From Acidobacteriaceae bacterium (lineage in GTDB: Bacteria > Acidobacteriota > Terriglobia > Terriglobales > Acidobacteriaceae), in NCBI GenBank assembly GCA_027449965.1, contig DAIDKP010000024.1:62001-126000 (forward strand): a DNA stretch of 64,000 bases, in the 5' to 3' direction. The notes beneath the pieces are model-generated. The model saw only the letters and a list, made by a program, of their open reading frames with translations. It was not told the origin of the DNA and made no database searches. A program made the position numbers and the translations under genes. Positions 30,654 to 41,988 of this stretch are shown in pieces; position 1 is the stretch's first letter, and every line of letters starts with the position of its first letter.

Positions 30654-32015
30654 TCAGGGAAAGATGCGGTTGAGCGTTCGTGCAAATGGAATCGTCTCGC
30701 GAACATGGTCCAGGCCGCAAAGCCATGCGACAACACGCTCAATTCCCATGCCGAACCCGGCGTGCGGCACTGACCCGTAACGACGCAGGTCCAGATACCA
30801 CTGAAAGGCTTCGATCGGCAGATTGTGTGCTTCAATGCGACGCTTCAGCAGATCGTAGCTGTCCACGCGCTGCGAGCCGCCGATGATCTCGCCATAGCCC
30901 TCCGGCGCCAGAACATCGACGCAAAGCGCATACTTGTTGTTCGCCGGGTCCGGCTGCATATAGAAGGCTTTGACATCCGCCGGGTAGCGATGAACCATCA
31001 CAGGGCGGTCAAACTGGCTGCTGAGCCAGGTTTCGTCCGGCGAGCCAAAGTCATTGCCATACTCAAAGAGCTGCTCGACTTGCCCATCCTTGTATGCCTG
31101 TTGCAGCATAGCAGCGGCTTCGTCATAGCTGAGGCGCGGAAACGGAGCCTGAATCGCACGAAGTTTTTCCAGATCGCGACCAATCGCCGTCAGATCCGCA
31201 GCGCGCCTCGTCAGCACCGACTGAGCGATGTGCGCGATGAAGTTTTCCGCCAGTTCCATCAGCCCGTCAAGATCGCAGAATGCAACCTCAGGCTCAATCA
31301 TCCAGAACTCGGTCAGATGCCGCCTGGTTTTGGATTTCTCTGCGCGAAACGTTGGGCCAAAGCTGTAGACCTTCCCCAGCGCAAGCGCAGTTGCCTCGAT
31401 GTAAAGTTGCCCGCTCTGCGTAAGAAACGCTTCCTCGCCAAAGTAATCGACAGGAAAAAGCGTGGAAGTTCCTTCACATGCGGCGGGTGTCAGGATAGGC
31501 GGGTCGGTGCGCGTAAAGCCGTTCGAGTCGAAATACTCCTGGGCCGCTCGCATGATCTCGGCACGAATGCGGAGGATGGCGGCTTGCCGTGTTGATCGAA
31601 CCCAGAGATGACGATGCTCCATCAGAAATTCCACGCCATGTTCTTTCGGCGTGATGGGATAAGGATCGGATTCCGCAATGCGATGCAGAACTGTGATCCG
31701 CTCCACATCCAGTTCAAAGCCGCCGATGGCTCGCTGGTCAGCACGCACACGCCCAACCACCTCCACACTCGACTCCTGCGTCAGAGATTTGATGGCCTCA
31801 AACACCTCCGCCGAAACGCCGGATTTGTGCGCTACGCCCTGAATCAGCCCGGTTCCATCGCGAAAGATAGGAAACACCAGTTTGCCACTTTCACGCAGGT
31901 TATAGAGCCAGCCGCGCAGCGTAACGGTCTGTCCGTCGAAGCGGGCAATCCCGGCGATTGTCGCCAGAGCTGGCGCAGACGAAATGGGTGTGGAGGAATC
32001 TTCTGACGATTGCAT
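30654..32015 (-). CDS. asnS: Asparaginyl-tRNA synthetase
   Basis: A 453-residue class IIb synthetase. The N-terminal OB-fold anticodon-binding domain ([18 protein letters not shown]) is followed by motif 1 around the [17 protein letters not shown] helix. Motif 2 is [21 protein letters not shown] (shown in part elsewhere in the family as RAEKS..RHLTEF), and motif 3 is [15 protein letters not shown]. The pattern [18 protein letters not shown] with TSTLFPV distinguishes AsnRS from AspRS. The upstream start ATG at 32015 has only a weak ribosome-binding site. The phosphoketolase gene lies 98 bases upstream on the same strand. Confidence 0.96.
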   Translation of the reverse strand: MQSSEDSSTPISSAPALATIAGIARFDGQTVTLRGWLYNLRESGKLVFPIFRDGTGLIQGVAHKSGVSAEVFEAIKSLTQESSVEVVGRVRADQRAIGGFELDVERITVLHRIAESDPYPITPKEHGVEFLMEHRHLWVRSTRQAAILRIRAEIMRAAQEYFDSNGFTRTDPPILTPAACEGTSTLFPVDYFGEEAFLTQSGQLYIEATALALGKVYSFGPTFRAEKSKTRRHLTEFWMIEPEVAFCDLDGLMELAENFIAHIAQSVLTRRAADLTAIGRDLEKLRAIQAPFPRLSYDEAAAMLQQAYKDGQVEQLFEYGNDFGSPDETWLSSQFDRPVMVHRYPADVKAFYMQPDPANNKYALCVDVLAPEGYGEIIGGSQRVDSYDLLKRRIEAHNLPIEAFQWYLDLRRYGSVPHAGFGMGIERVVAWLCGLDHVRETIPFARTLNRIFP

Positions 32016-32113
32016 AGCTTTTATTCTACCGGGGATGCCGTCTCGCTCCGGCGCCAGCCAAGGCGAGACAGAACCATCCCGTCAAAACCGTAGAAGCATG
32101 TGTCACACACGCT

Positions 32114-34528
32114 TCACAGCGGCCACCTCCAGTTCGCCTCGGCCGGATCGTCAATGCCATGAAGAAACGCATACTGGCTACAGGCAATCTGACGATCTCG
32201 AAATTGTTCGCGAGCGTGTCCGCCCACAGGATTCAGGCGCGGAACGCGATCAATCGCATCCATCGCCAGGCTGAATCGATCAATGTTATTGCGGATCGCC
32301 AACTCCAACGGCGTATTGATGCTTCCCTGCTCTTTGTAGCCGCGCACGTGAAGATTCGCATGGTTATGACGACGATAGGCCAGGCGATGAATCAGCCACG
32401 GATACCCATGAAAGTTGAAGATAATCGGACGGTCTGTCGTGAAGAGCGAATCAAACTCCGCATCGGAAAGTCCGTGAGGATGCTCTGTGTCGGGCTGTAG
32501 ACGGAAGAGATCGACCACGTTGACAAAGCGAATGCGCAGATCCGGAAAAGCCTCGCGCAGCATCGCTGTGGCCGCCAGAGCTTCCAGCGTTGGAACATCG
32601 CCCGCACTCGCCATCACCAGATCCGGTTCCACTCCCTGATCATTGCTGGCCCAGTCCCACACGCCAATGCCTTTCGTGCAATGGCGAATCGCTGTATCCA
32701 TGTCCATGTACTGGAGATGATTCTGCTTGTCGCAGACAATCACGTTGATGTAGTTGTGGCTTCGCAGGCAGTGGTCCGCCACAGAGAGCAGCGAATTCAC
32801 ATCCGGTGGAAGATAGATGCGCGTAACGCGCGCGCTCTTGTTCACAACAAGATCCAGAAAGCCCGGATCCTGATGCGTAAAACCGTTATGATCCTGACGC
32901 CAGACCGTGGAAGTAATCAGCAGATTGAGCGACGCAACGGGTCGGCGCCAATCCAGATGCGTGGCAATCTCCAGCCATTTGGCGTGCTGGTTAAACATGG
33001 AATCGATCACGTGGACAAAGGACTCATAGGTGGAGAAAAATCCATGCCGCCCCGTCAGCAGATAGCCCTCCAACATCCCCTCCAGCGTGTGCTCGCTCAG
33101 CATCTCCAGAACACGCCCATCGGCTGCAAGTTTGCCGCCATCCTCATCCTCGGGCAGGCGTGCTTCATTCCAGAATTTTCCTGTCGCCTCATAGGCGGCA
33201 TCCAGTTTATTCGAGGTCGTCTCGTCCGGTCCGAAGAGGCGAAAGCTCTCCGGATTGCTGCGCAAGATATCGCGCAGCATCGCGCCCAGCGGACGCGTAT
33301 TTTCTGCGCGCTCCATCGCCGGCTTTTCCAGTCTCAGTGCATAGTCGGCAAAGGCCGGCATACGCAGCGGCAGGCCGCGCCCGCCATTCGCTGCCGGATG
33401 CAGACCCATGCGCCTCGCGCCTTGTGGCGCAAGCTCGGCAAACCAGGATGCCAGCCGACCATCCGGAGCGAAAAACTCCGCAGGCTGAAGCGAACGCATC
33501 CAATCCTCCAGCAGTCGCAGGTGACCGGGATTGGTCTTCACATCTCCGATCGGTACCTGATGCGCGCGCCAGAAACCCTCCAGAAAGTGCCCGTCGATCT
33601 CACGCGGCGCGGTCCATCCCTTGGGTGAGCGCAGCACAATCATCGGCCACAATGGACGGCTGGCTCCGCTGCCATTGCGAGCCGCAGTCTGAGCTGCGCG
33701 AATCTGCACCATGCAGAAATCCAGCGTGGCCGCCATCGCCTGATGCATCGACTCGGGATCGGAGCCTTCCACAAAGCAGGGCCACCATCCGTAGCCGCGC
33801 AGCAGGCTCGCCAGCTCATCCTGCGGAATGCGCGAAAGAAGCGTCGGATTGTTGATTTTGTAGCCGTTCAAATGCAGGATGGGCAGCACGGCCCCATCGC
33901 GAGCGGGGTTCAGAAATTTATTGATGTGCCAGGAAGTAGCCAGAGCCGCCGTCTCCGCCTCGCCATCCCCAACGGCGGCCACAACCACCAGGTTTGGATG
34001 GTCAAACGCCGCGCCACAAGCATGGGAGAGCACGTAGCCAAGTTCTCCACCTTCGTGAATGGAACCTGGAGTCTCTGGCGTACAGTGGCTGCCAATGCCG
34101 CCGGGGAATGAAAACTGGCGGAAAAACGCAAGCAGTCCCGCCGCGTCCTGACTCTTTTCCGGATAGATTGCGCTGTAACTTCCCTCCAGATACAGCGGAC
34201 CCAGCACTCCGGGCGCGCCGTGTCCAGGACCGGCTAGAAAAATCATCTCCAGATCGGGAAACCGATCCGTCGCACAAAGAATTCGATTCAGATGGGTGTA
34301 CAGAAACGAAAGCCCGGGACTCGATCCCCAGTGGCCAAGCAGACGGTTCTTGATGTGCTCGGCGCGCAGCGGCTCCGCCAGCAGTGGGTTGTCGCGCAGA
34401 TAGATCATGCCCAGGCTCAGATAGTTGCAGGCGCGCCACCAGGCATCGATCCGGCGAACTTCTTCCGGGCTGAGTGGCGCGCCATCGATCGTCGAACGTG
34501 TCGTCATGTAGGGAGTCGGTGAAGTCAT
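32114..34528 (-). CDS. Phosphoketolase (xylulose-5-phosphate / fructose-6-phosphate)
   Basis: An 804-residue TPP enzyme that splits xylulose-5-P or fructose-6-P with phosphate to acetyl-phosphate and the shorter sugar phosphate. A strong GGAGG six bases before the ATG at 34528 fixes the start. Seen: [20 protein letters not shown], the TPP-binding [52 protein letters not shown] and the C-terminal [14 protein letters not shown] block. The usual Gly-Pro after EAET is Ala-Ala here. No acetate kinase or phosphotransacetylase is nearby, so the fate of acetyl-phosphate is not shown. The open frame extends upstream to 35011 but is non-coding there. Confidence 0.95.
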   Translation of the reverse strand: MTSPTPYMTTRSTIDGAPLSPEEVRRIDAWWRACNYLSLGMIYLRDNPLLAEPLRAEHIKNRLLGHWGSSPGLSFLYTHLNRILCATDRFPDLEMIFLAGPGHGAPGVLGPLYLEGSYSAIYPEKSQDAAGLLAFFRQFSFPGGIGSHCTPETPGSIHEGGELGYVLSHACGAAFDHPNLVVVAAVGDGEAETAALATSWHINKFLNPARDGAVLPILHLNGYKINNPTLLSRIPQDELASLLRGYGWWPCFVEGSDPESMHQAMAATLDFCMVQIRAAQTAARNGSGASRPLWPMIVLRSPKGWTAPREIDGHFLEGFWRAHQVPIGDVKTNPGHLRLLEDWMRSLQPAEFFAPDGRLASWFAELAPQGARRMGLHPAANGGRGLPLRMPAFADYALRLEKPAMERAENTRPLGAMLRDILRSNPESFRLFGPDETTSNKLDAAYEATGKFWNEARLPEDEDGGKLAADGRVLEMLSEHTLEGMLEGYLLTGRHGFFSTYESFVHVIDSMFNQHAKWLEIATHLDWRRPVASLNLLITSTVWRQDHNGFTHQDPGFLDLVVNKSARVTRIYLPPDVNSLLSVADHCLRSHNYINVIVCDKQNHLQYMDMDTAIRHCTKGIGVWDWASNDQGVEPDLVMASAGDVPTLEALAATAMLREAFPDLRIRFVNVVDLFRLQPDTEHPHGLSDAEFDSLFTTDRPIIFNFHGYPWLIHRLAYRRHNHANLHVRGYKEQGSINTPLELAIRNNIDRFSLAMDAIDRVPRLNPVGGHAREQFRDRQIACSQYAFLHGIDDPAEANWRWPL

Positions 34529-34736
34529 GAGATTCCTCCGGGGAAGTGAGCGAATGAACCAGTCTTTCAGCCATTCGCGGGTAAAGATTGGGAATTCCAA
34601 ATCTGCACTGAAGCAGAGATGAAATTTCGTTTCGCTACTGCCAACTTTCGTGAACGCACATCCACCCTCACGCGGAAGACAAAAGCGCTCAGGATAAACA
34701 CTGGGGCTGTTGTTCCCACGAGTCTTTTTTACAGGA

Positions 34737-37700
34737 ATGAGTGGACAGATGGATGTGCGCGACATCACAGCAGGAAGAATTTTGCTTGGCCGGAGATTGG
34801 CTCTGGCTGGAATGCTGGCACTCAGCGCAGTGTCTCCGCTACCAGGTCTGGCGCAGGCGGTGTACGGACGCGCTGGCGTCACCCTGCCCACCATCAACGA
34901 GCATGATGTCCTCACGCTGCTCGGCAATACGCCGCGCGCCGCTGATCCAGGCCGCGTCATCGGCGGAGTTCCGCCGGAGACAACGCTGCGCCGCATGGTG
35001 CTGGTGCTCAAGCCGGATGCTGCGCGCGAGCAGGCGCTCGAAGATTTTGCCGAGGCGCAGCAGCAGCCGAACTCTCCTCACTTCCACCACTGGCTTACAC
35101 CGCAGGAGTACGGGCAGCGCTTTGGCGCGACAGATGCCGAACTGGCGCTGGCCACCCGATGGCTCCAGACACACGGTTTCGTCGTGGAGCCGGTCAATGC
35201 CGGACGAAGAATGATTGTCTTCAGCGGCACGGAAGGCGCGGTGGAAGATGCCTTTCACGTAGCGCTGCGACGCTATGCAATCAACGGAGAAATGCATATC
35301 GCCAATGGCGAAGACCCGCAGATTCCGCGCGCACTGGCCAACCTCGTTGCCGGCGTGCTCTCGCTCAATGATTTCCGCCATGCCTCTCAGATTGCGCAGC
35401 AACGGCCGATCTCATTGCCGACAAAAATTGGCGCTGGATATGGGAGTGCTGGATCAGGAAGCGGCGGAACGACGCGCGTCCCGCGACTCCATCCGCTCTA
35501 CACCCAGGGAACCACGCACTATCTCTTCCCGGCGGACTTCGCGACGATCTACGACGCCAATCCCATCTATGCGCAGGGAATCTCCGGTGCCGGATCCTCC
35601 ATTGCCATCGTGGGCCGAAGCGACGTGAGCGTATCGGATTTTTCCGAATTCCGCAGCTTTGCCAACCTCTCGGGCGGATCAACAATCGCAATCACACTCG
35701 ATGGACCCGACCCGGGCGTTGTGCCCGGCGATCAGGACGAAGCGACGTTTGACATCGAGTGGGCGGGCGCGGTTGCTCCGCAGGCGCAGATTCAGTATGT
35801 GGAAGCCGCATCCACGGCGACTACGGACGGAGTGGACCTGGCTGCTGCCTATGCCGTGAACCATCGCATTGCGCCGGTAATCAGCGTCAGCTATGCAAGC
35901 TGCGAATCAGCGATGGGTGCCACCGAACTGGCGTTTTACGGCGACCTCTGGATGCAGGCTGCCAGCGAAGGGATCAGCGTCTTCGTGGCCGCTGGCGATG
36001 CCGGCGCTGCGGGCTGCAACGCGGGTGACGATACGTCAGGGTCTGCGCGTGCAGTCAACGGCATGTGCTCGCCGATCTGGTCAACCTGTGTCGGCGGAAC
36101 GGAATTCAACGAAGGCAACTACACCTACTGGAATCCCTACAACGGGCAAGGCAGCGAATCGGCCCTGGGATATATCCCGGAAGAGGTCTGGAACGAAAGC
36201 GGCGCCAACGGGGGGGCGCAGTTGTGGGCCTCAGGCGGCGGGGTCAGCACCGTCTACGCGCAACCACCCTGGCAGTTGGGTATTGCAGGAGCCAATGGCA
36301 ATGGCATGAGGACCGTGCCCGACGTCGCCCTCTCCACCTCATTGCATGATGGATACCTGGGCTGCGTCGGCGGAAACTGGTATGTCTTTTCCGGAACTTC
36401 CGTGGCTTCGCCCGCATTTGCCGGTATCATGGCGCTGGTCGATCAGCAGCAGAATGGAGCCAGTCAAGGCTCTGCCAATCCCGAGCTATATGCGATGGTG
36501 AATGCGCCGACATCGCCGTTTCACACCACCCCCAGCGGCAACAACAGCGTGCCGGGTGTGACCGGATTCACAGCCAGCGGAACGGTCTACAATCTGGCGA
36601 CTGGACTGGGAAGCGTGGATGCGACCACACTGGTCGAAAACTGGGCGTTCAATGCCGAAGGACTGGCGGCAAGCTTCACGCTCACGCCTTCCGAGACTTC
36701 GGCAACCGTGATCGAAGGGGGAAACACCAGCTTCACGCTTGCAGCGACGACGACAAGCGGAAGCACCCAATCCATCACGCTCTCGGCAACGGCACCGCCG
36801 GGAGTCACCGTCAGCTTCACGCCGACCTCGATTGTGCCAGGACAGAGCACGACCGTCACAGTAACAGCCGCCATCAACGCCCCAGTTGGAAGCGGAACCA
36901 TTGCCATCACCGGAACCAGCGGAAACTCCCAGCAGACGGTGAAGATTGGCTTGACCGTGCAACCCTTACCGACACTGAGCGTGAGTGCAACTCCATCCAC
37001 GCTGGCCGTGACGCAGGGTGCCAACGCCGGCGCCGCGGTCACTGTGACCACAGGCGGAACCTTCAGCGGTACGGTCACACTGTCCACAAGCGGGCTGCCA
37101 ACGGGCGTCACCGCCATTTGGAGCACGACAACCCTGACTCCGCCAGCCAATACTGCGGCCACCACAGCGGCCAATCTGATCCTCGTGGCGGCGGCCAATG
37201 CGCCCCCTGTGACCGCAACCACCGTCACCGTCACCGCCGCGGGCGATGGACTGTCCACATCGACCCGCATCGCCGTCACGGTTGTGGCAGCACAAACCGA
37301 GCTTGCCATTGCATCCGCTGCGCAGACCCTGACGCTGGTCGCTGGCAACACGCTCGCCGTACCGGTCACCGTCACCGCCGCCAATGGATTTGCAGGGCTG
37401 GTCCGGGTGGGCGTGGCCGGCTTGCCCACGGGAGTGACGGCTGCGTGGAGCGCCACACAGTTTGAAGCACAAGCGCCTCAAACACTCCATCTGACACTCA
37501 CCCTGCACGCGCTGGCCACGGCAGCTCCCGTCAGCGTTCCACTGTCGCTCACCGCCTTTGGAGACGGACAGACCGCCTTCGGAGACGCGACACTGAACGT
37601 AACGCTCCCGACAGCGCTCGTGCTCTCGCTGAGCGCAAATCCTCTTGGCCTGTCCCCGGGGACGACTTTGACTGCAACAGCGACGGTCCGGATCGTTGGA

Positions 37701-38252
37701 CCGCTGATGCTGGCGACGAACCTGACCGATGCAGCCTTGCGGTTCCAGGGTTTGCCAACCGGCGTATCCGTGTCGTGGGGTCCATGGACGCAGACCGCAG
37801 ACATTCTCTCCGCGCAGGCTCAGGTCGCGGTCGCTTCCTCGACTGCGCTGGGCACAACACAGGCATTCGCTCTGGCCGAGGTCACCGACACCGCAACCGG
37901 ACAGATCTACCATGCCGTTGAGCCGATCCAGGTGGACATCCACCCGGCGGCAACGCTGACCGTCACCACAGGGGCGAGATCGCTGTTGCTGGTTCCGGGG
38001 GCGACGGTCGAAGTCCCCGTCACCGTCGTATCATCCTTGCCCTTGAGTGCGCCTTTGCAAATGTCGATCTCCCACCTGCCCGCCGGTGTCACGGCGACGT
38101 GGAGCGCGGATTCACTTGCCGGCGCCGGCGGAACCACCACGCTGACGCTGAAGGTTGCCGACACCGTGCGTCCGGCAACGGGTACGCTGACCATTCAGGC
38201 GGCAGGCGATGGATTGAGCACGCAAACAGCCTTGGGCTATCGCGTGTACTGA
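34737..38252 (+). CDS. Secreted pro-kumamolisin/sedolisin (S53) peptidase with Ig-like repeats
   Basis: About 1,170 residues. Signal peptide ([18 protein letters not shown]...GLAQA), a pro-kumamolisin activation domain (about residues 40-215; [17 protein letters not shown]), then a sedolisin catalytic domain. The Glu-Asp pair of the catalytic site is in [16 protein letters not shown], the oxyanion-side Asp region in [15 protein letters not shown], and the nucleophile Ser in [13 protein letters not shown]. From about residue 640 five beta-rich repeats of roughly 100 residues follow, sharing a [10 protein letters not shown] core. Sedolisins are acid-active endopeptidases, fitting an acidophilic soil organism. 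Start may be 34737 or 34749. Its 3' end overlaps the convergent glycosyltransferase by 16 bases. Confidence 0.93.
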   Translation: MSGQMDVRDITAGRILLGRRLALAGMLALSAVSPLPGLAQAVYGRAGVTLPTINEHDVLTLLGNTPRAADPGRVIGGVPPETTLRRMVLVLKPDAAREQALEDFAEAQQQPNSPHFHHWLTPQEYGQRFGATDAELALATRWLQTHGFVVEPVNAGRRMIVFSGTEGAVEDAFHVALRRYAINGEMHIANGEDPQIPRALANLVAGVLSLNDFRHASQIAQQRPISLPTKIGAGYGSAGSGSGGTTRVPRLHPLYTQGTTHYLFPADFATIYDANPIYAQGISGAGSSIAIVGRSDVSVSDFSEFRSFANLSGGSTIAITLDGPDPGVVPGDQDEATFDIEWAGAVAPQAQIQYVEAASTATTDGVDLAAAYAVNHRIAPVISVSYASCESAMGATELAFYGDLWMQAASEGISVFVAAGDAGAAGCNAGDDTSGSARAVNGMCSPIWSTCVGGTEFNEGNYTYWNPYNGQGSESALGYIPEEVWNESGANGGAQLWASGGGVSTVYAQPPWQLGIAGANGNGMRTVPDVALSTSLHDGYLGCVGGNWYVFSGTSVASPAFAGIMALVDQQQNGASQGSANPELYAMVNAPTSPFHTTPSGNNSVPGVTGFTASGTVYNLATGLGSVDATTLVENWAFNAEGLAASFTLTPSETSATVIEGGNTSFTLAATTTSGSTQSITLSATAPPGVTVSFTPTSIVPGQSTTVTVTAAINAPVGSGTIAITGTSGNSQQTVKIGLTVQPLPTLSVSATPSTLAVTQGANAGAAVTVTTGGTFSGTVTLSTSGLPTGVTAIWSTTTLTPPANTAATTAANLILVAAANAPPVTATTVTVTAAGDGLSTSTRIAVTVVAAQTELAIASAAQTLTLVAGNTLAVPVTVTAANGFAGLVRVGVAGLPTGVTAAWSATQFEAQAPQTLHLTLTLHALATAAPVSVPLSLTAFGDGQTAFGDATLNVTLPTALVLSLSANPLGLSPGTTLTATATVRIVGPLMLATNLTDAALRFQGLPTGVSVSWGPWTQTADILSAQAQVAVASSTALGTTQAFALAEVTDTATGQIYHAVEPIQVDIHPAATLTVTTGARSLLLVPGATVEVPVTVVSSLPLSAPLQMSISHLPAGVTATWSADSLAGAGGTTTLTLKVADTVRPATGTLTIQAAGDGLSTQTALGYRVY

Positions 38253-39511
38253 GGTACAGCGGGGGCTTTCGGAGTCGCAGACAATTCCTGGGGATCGTCC
38301 GCAATCAGACCCAGCGCGCGATAGATCACCAGCGGTGCGTCGGTCAGGGAATAGCGACGAACGTAGCAGGCACGAGCTGCCGACTGCATCGCTTCGCGCT
38401 CACCGCCGGTCATCCTCTGGAAGCGTTCAATCAGGCGTGACGTGCCCTCGACTGTGTCCGTATCGACAAAGGCCGCTTGATCCTCTGCAACTTCAGGAGC
38501 GATATTGACCTTGTCGCTGATAAGCGGGATCAGTCCACAGGCCAGAGCGTCCGCCACAGCGATGCCAAAGTTCTCCTGATGCGAGGGCAGAATGAAGGCG
38601 CTTGCTGCATAGTATGCCCCCCACTTCTGCGCTCCGCGCAACATGCCCGTCCAGGTAATGCGATCACCGATTCCGAGCGCATCCGCGCGTGCTTTCAGCT
38701 CTGCCGACCATCCCACTTCGTCTGGCCCGGCCATCACCAGGTGGAGATCCGGCTCTGCAGAGCGAGCAAATGCGTCCATCAGCAGATCGCAACCCTTTTT
38801 CGGGTGAATGCGACCCAGAAAAAGCAGGAAACGCTTGTCCGCCAGATGCGGCCAGCCGGCCAGAAACGCTTCTCGGTTTGCCGCAGGATCACCCTCCGGC
38901 CCTGCTGAGCCAAAGGGCACCAACAAGCGGCGGAAGCGTCGAAAGGGAAAACCTTCGGCAACCGTACGATACTCTTCCTGGCTTGTGACACAGACGGCGA
39001 GAGCTTGGTTCAGATTACGGCTCTCTTCCAGCATCCAGTAAGCGAGTTTTTTCAGGTGCTTCAGCGGAAAACGTCTTTTGAAGTAAGGGTCCAGCATACC
39101 GTGGCTAAAGATGACATACGGAACGTGACCGGCGAAGGCACGCCGCGCGGCAAGACTATGATACTGCCACACTCCGTCGACAATGACTCCGTCAAAACGG
39201 GAGCGATTCGCGAGCAGCCACGGTTGAAGTCGATGAGAATAGCCGTATTGCCCTACAGCAGGACCACAGGGATGTACCGGGCATGGGAATGAACTGCGAT
39301 ATCCATCCCTCGAAGGACCGTCGTCAGGGGAATCGAGAGTGACGATCTCGACATTCCTTCCCAGTCTCTGATGCGCCAAGGCAAACATGCGAACAGATTC
39401 GCTTGGCCCGCCACCTTCCAAATTCAAACTGCGGATGACATGTAATATTCCCAACTTCACACCTGGGACAGTCCGCTTGAGCAAGATAATACCTCTGGAT
39501 GCGGTCGGCAT
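38237..39511 (-). CDS. GT4-family glycosyltransferase
   Basis: A 424-residue GT-B fold enzyme transferring a sugar to a cell-surface glycan or lipid. N-terminal acceptor-side pattern LHVIRSLNLEGGGPSESV and SHGMLDPYFKRRFPLKHLKK are frequent in capsule and exopolysaccharide GT4 members. The donor domain has LFLGRIHPKKGCDLLMDAF, VMAGPDEVGW and the ENFGIAVADALACG segment carrying the EX7E motif. No signal peptide or membrane helix. It is not in a visible polysaccharide cluster. A GTG start 51 bases inside is possible. The 3' end overlaps the sedolisin gene tail to tail. Confidence 0.9.
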   Translation of the reverse strand: MPTASRGIILLKRTVPGVKLGILHVIRSLNLEGGGPSESVRMFALAHQRLGRNVEIVTLDSPDDGPSRDGYRSSFPCPVHPCGPAVGQYGYSHRLQPWLLANRSRFDGVIVDGVWQYHSLAARRAFAGHVPYVIFSHGMLDPYFKRRFPLKHLKKLAYWMLEESRNLNQALAVCVTSQEEYRTVAEGFPFRRFRRLLVPFGSAGPEGDPAANREAFLAGWPHLADKRFLLFLGRIHPKKGCDLLMDAFARSAEPDLHLVMAGPDEVGWSAELKARADALGIGDRITWTGMLRGAQKWGAYYAASAFILPSHQENFGIAVADALACGLIPLISDKVNIAPEVAEDQAAFVDTDTVEGTSRLIERFQRMTGGEREAMQSAARACYVRRYSLTDAPLVIYRALGLIADDPQELSATPKAPAVPQYTR

Positions 39512-39584
39512 ACGACCGCCGCATCCGAAGCAAAGACATCAGAACCGGCAGTTAAAGGTTACTCGGTTCACCGCCCCAGCGCAA

Positions 39585-40076
39585 TCAGACCGTTACTGCC
39601 TCGGCGTTGGCTGGATCTTCCATGCCCTCGACAATCTCGGCGAGAACACGCACCGAAAGCTGGGCGACGACTTCGCGGTAAAGCCGCACGGAGACAGTGA
39701 AGTCACCGACCGACTTGAGCGGCTCGACGAGCTGAATCTTGCGACGATCGAGCTCGAAGCCTTTGGCTACCAGTTCGTGAGCGATGTCAGCAGAGGTCAC
39801 TGAACCAAAAAGGTGCCCACTGTCGCCGGTCTTGCGCGTGAAGACCAGGTGCAGCGTGGCAAGCTGCGCGGCAAGCGCCTCAGCCTGAGCCTTCTCCGTG
39901 GCAGAGCGACGCGCTGCGGCGGCCTTCATCTGCTCGATGACGGACTTGTTGGAAACAGTAGCCTGCAATGCAAGCTTGCGCGGCAGGAGGTAATTGCGGC
40001 CGTAGCCATCGGCGACCTTGACCACATCGCCACGGTGACCGAGATTGGCTACGTCTTCTTTCAGAATGACTTCCAT
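39585..40076 (-). CDS. rplI: 50S ribosomal protein L9
   Basis: A 163-residue L9. The start ATG at 40076 has GGAG eight bases upstream and gives the canonical MEVILKEDVANLGHRGDVV with KVADGYGRNYLLPRKLA, the N-terminal rRNA-binding domain. A Lys/Ala-rich connecting helix and the C-terminal domain (LFGSVTSADIAHEL, KSVGDFTVSVRLYREV) follow. The C-terminus carries about 15 extra acidic residues. Last gene of rpsF-rpsR-rplI; the gap to rpsR is 255 bases, longer than usual, and contains no other gene that I can support. Confidence 0.97.
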   Translation of the reverse strand: MEVILKEDVANLGHRGDVVKVADGYGRNYLLPRKLALQATVSNKSVIEQMKAAAARRSATEKAQAEALAAQLATLHLVFTRKTGDSGHLFGSVTSADIAHELVAKGFELDRRKIQLVEPLKSVGDFTVSVRLYREVVAQLSVRVLAEIVEGMEDPANAEAVTV

Positions 40077-40331
40077 CGGAAACTCTCCAGTTTGCTTACG
40101 ACGCTGAGTCTCTCCGCCGCATGATTTTCGTCCTGGTGGTTGGACACCGGACAACGGGGAAAGGTTGCGCCGCGAGTGATTGTATTCCTCCGACATCTAT
40201 CTCCGGCAACCGGGTGGTCAAAAAACTTCGCTGACCGAACCGTAACCGGAAACAACATGCCGGATTGCTACTGCAACCCGTTCAGAGACATGCAAGACTC
40301 TGAAAACGCAGCAGTACAAAAGCGCGACAGC

Positions 40332-40670
40332 TTAAAATCCCGACGCGAACGGCAGCAGAGCAATGTTTCGCGCCTGCTTGATAGCGCGAGTGAGCCGACG
40401 CTGATGCGTCGTGCAGACACCAGTCAGGCGACGAGGCACAATCTTGCCGCGTTCGGCAATGAAGCCCTGCAGAAGACGCACATCCCGATATGGAATCGAG
40501 TCAATCTTCTCGGTGCAGAACTTGCAGACCTTCTTGCGGCGGAAAAACTTTCCGCGACCGCCCGGACCACCGGTGCGAGGACCGCTGGAACGAGGACCGG
40601 AGGAGGGTGATGCAGCGGCCGCTGACGGTGCAGCAGCTTCCGGAGCTTTGTTTTGAATTTCTTCTGCCAT
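40332..40670 (-). CDS. rpsR: 30S ribosomal protein S18
   Basis: A 112-residue S18. The conserved core is seen in [43 protein letters not shown] and [20 protein letters not shown]. An N-terminal extension of about 40 residues, rich in Ala/Ser/Gly/Pro, precedes it and is absent from typical 75-residue S18. The two Cys pairs (CKFC and the later C) suggest the zinc-binding C+ paralogue form. Start ATG at 40670. It follows rpsF by 121 bases, the usual pairing because S6 and S18 form a heterodimer on the ribosome. Confidence 0.96.
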   Translation of the reverse strand: MAEEIQNKAPEAAAPSAAAASPSSGPRSSGPRTGGPGGRGKFFRRKKVCKFCTEKIDSIPYRDVRLLQGFIAERGKIVPRRLTGVCTTHQRRLTRAIKQARNIALLPFASGF

Positions 40671-40791
40671 GATCTCTCTCATTTTCTGTTTCGCGCGGAC
40701 TCAGCCGACGAAACCTCTGAATTGCTGAGGCTGCGCGTGGTTACCAGCCCATGTCTGGATTCCCCGGTACACAGCCAAATCCAACGAAGGC

Positions 40792-41178
40792 TTAGGCGCT
40801 GACCGGCTCAGCAACGGGCACTGCAGCCTCTTCGGTCGGCTTGCGGCGAACGCCGCGAGCCGCCTTCACCTTGGCGACGCGCTTCTCTTCCTCATCGGTG
40901 CGGACCGTGATGAACTTGATGACTGGCTCAGAAACGCGCAGGCGGCGTTCCAGCTCCGCAACCACCGGTCCATTGGCCGCCAGAATCATCAGCACATAGA
41001 CCCCATCGTTGAACTTGCGCACGGTGTAGGCCAGACGACGGCGGCCCATCCGCTCAATGGACTTGACCTCGCCTCCACCCGTGGTAACGGTTGCTTCAAA
41101 GCCGGAGATCAATTTCTCCATCTCTTCTTCTTCAACATCCGGCCGGACGATAAACATGACTTCATATTGCCGATCCAT
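40792..41178 (-). CDS. rpsF: 30S ribosomal protein S6
   Basis: A 128-residue S6. The start ATG at 41178 opens with MDRQYEVMFIVRPDVEEEEM; RMGRRRLAYTVRKFNDG and LERRLRVSEPVIKFITVR complete the fold. The C-terminal tail is Lys/Arg-rich, then Ala/Val/Glu-rich. First gene of the S6-S18-L9 cluster. No ssb or dnaB lies between the genes. A GC-rich hairpin precedes the ribosome-binding site and may be a ribosomal-protein leader. Confidence 0.96.
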   Translation of the reverse strand: MDRQYEVMFIVRPDVEEEEMEKLISGFEATVTTGGGEVKSIERMGRRRLAYTVRKFNDGVYVLMILAANGPVVAELERRLRVSEPVIKFITVRTDEEEKRVAKVKAARGVRRKPTEEAAVPVAEPVSA

Positions 41179-41193
41179 CTTCTGCTCTTTTCT

Positions 41194-41215
41194 GCCGGTC
41201 CTCAGGGAATCCGGC
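41194..41215 (-). promoter_or_regulatory. Hairpin in the rpsF leader, possible S6:S18 autoregulatory element
   Basis: On the minus strand GCCGG and CCGGC bracket an inner TTCC-CTGA-GGA hairpin, ending 15 bases before the rpsF ATG. S6:S18-binding leader RNAs that overlap this position are known in several phyla. The match to that consensus has not been computed, so this is a candidate only. Confidence 0.3.
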
Positions 41216-41325
41216 TTAACCGCTGGTCTTGACTGCCCGACCATCGCGGCGGAATGATCGTTCCATCTCCAGGCGACTGCGGGTCGGTTCGCGCCACAGT
41301 GGCCTGATTGTCTGCGCAAGGCTGT

Positions 41326-41985
41326 TCAGGGCCTGCGATTCCACTCGTTCATCGCGGCAGCAGAGCCTTCCAGCGCAATCTGCCGAACCGCCTGAGCCAC
41401 CCGATCCAGCGCCTCATCGAGAGTCGCCAGATCAGCTTTACGCATCGGGGACAGCAGATAGTTGCTGCCTCCCGATCGCTTGGCTCCGGCTGCAAGCGCC
41501 TCGGCAGAGAGCTTTTGCCCAACGCCGATGCGGACCCGCAACCATGCTTCCGTTCCCAGCGAGGAACTGATGCTGCGAGCGCCGTTATGGCCCGCAGCCG
41601 ATCCTCGCTCCCGTATTTTGATCGTCCCAAGCGGCAGGTCCAGTTCGTCATACAGCACAACGAGATGGGCACGGCCGGACTCGGGATCCTCCGGGTAAAA
41701 CTCCTGAAGCAGGGCTTTCACCGACACCCCGCTCAGGTTCATAAACGTCTCCGGCTTCGCCAGCAGCACGCTGCGCCCACCGATCTCCGCAACCCCGGTG
41801 AGCGCCCGACCGCGCCGGTTGCCGACCACCGCGCCGGTCTGGCTGGCGATGCGGTCGATTGCCATGAATCCCGCGTTATGCGGGGTCCATACATACTCCA
41901 TCCCGGGATTACCCAGCCCGACCACGATCAGCGGTGCTTGCAGGCCGCGCTGCTCAAAATCAGAGGCTGAACGTATCCAGGACAA
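41326..41985 (-). CDS. pth: Peptidyl-tRNA hydrolase
   Basis: A 219-residue enzyme that frees tRNA from stalled peptidyl-tRNA. Seen: IVVGLGNPGMEYVWTPHNAGF with the catalytic His in PHNAG, RALTGVAEIGG, KPETFMNLSG, the catalytic Asp region VLYDELDLPLG and GHNGARSI. There is no ATG before the catalytic motifs, so the start is taken as the TTG at 41985, three bases after the rplY stop; that adds a short N-terminal extension (SWIRSASDFEQRG). Tight spacing to rplY suggests translational coupling. rplY-pth is a widely conserved pair. Confidence 0.93.
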   Translation of the reverse strand: MSWIRSASDFEQRGLQAPLIVVGLGNPGMEYVWTPHNAGFMAIDRIASQTGAVVGNRRGRALTGVAEIGGRSVLLAKPETFMNLSGVSVKALLQEFYPEDPESGRAHLVVLYDELDLPLGTIKIRERGSAAGHNGARSISSSLGTEAWLRVRIGVGQKLSAEALAAGAKRSGGSNYLLSPMRKADLATLDEALDRVAQAVRQIALEGSAAAMNEWNRRP

Positions 41986-41988
41986 AGG

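Noticed and set aside
34529-35011. 161-codon upstream extension of the phosphoketolase
   Set aside because: A strong ribosome-binding site and the family N-terminus fix the start at 34528; the extension overlaps the divergent sedolisin gene.
36587-37943. Two overlapping long minus-strand frames within the sedolisin repeat region
   Set aside because: Arise from the repetitive Thr/Val/Ala codons of the Ig-like repeats; one is Val/Thr-rich simply as the reverse complement.
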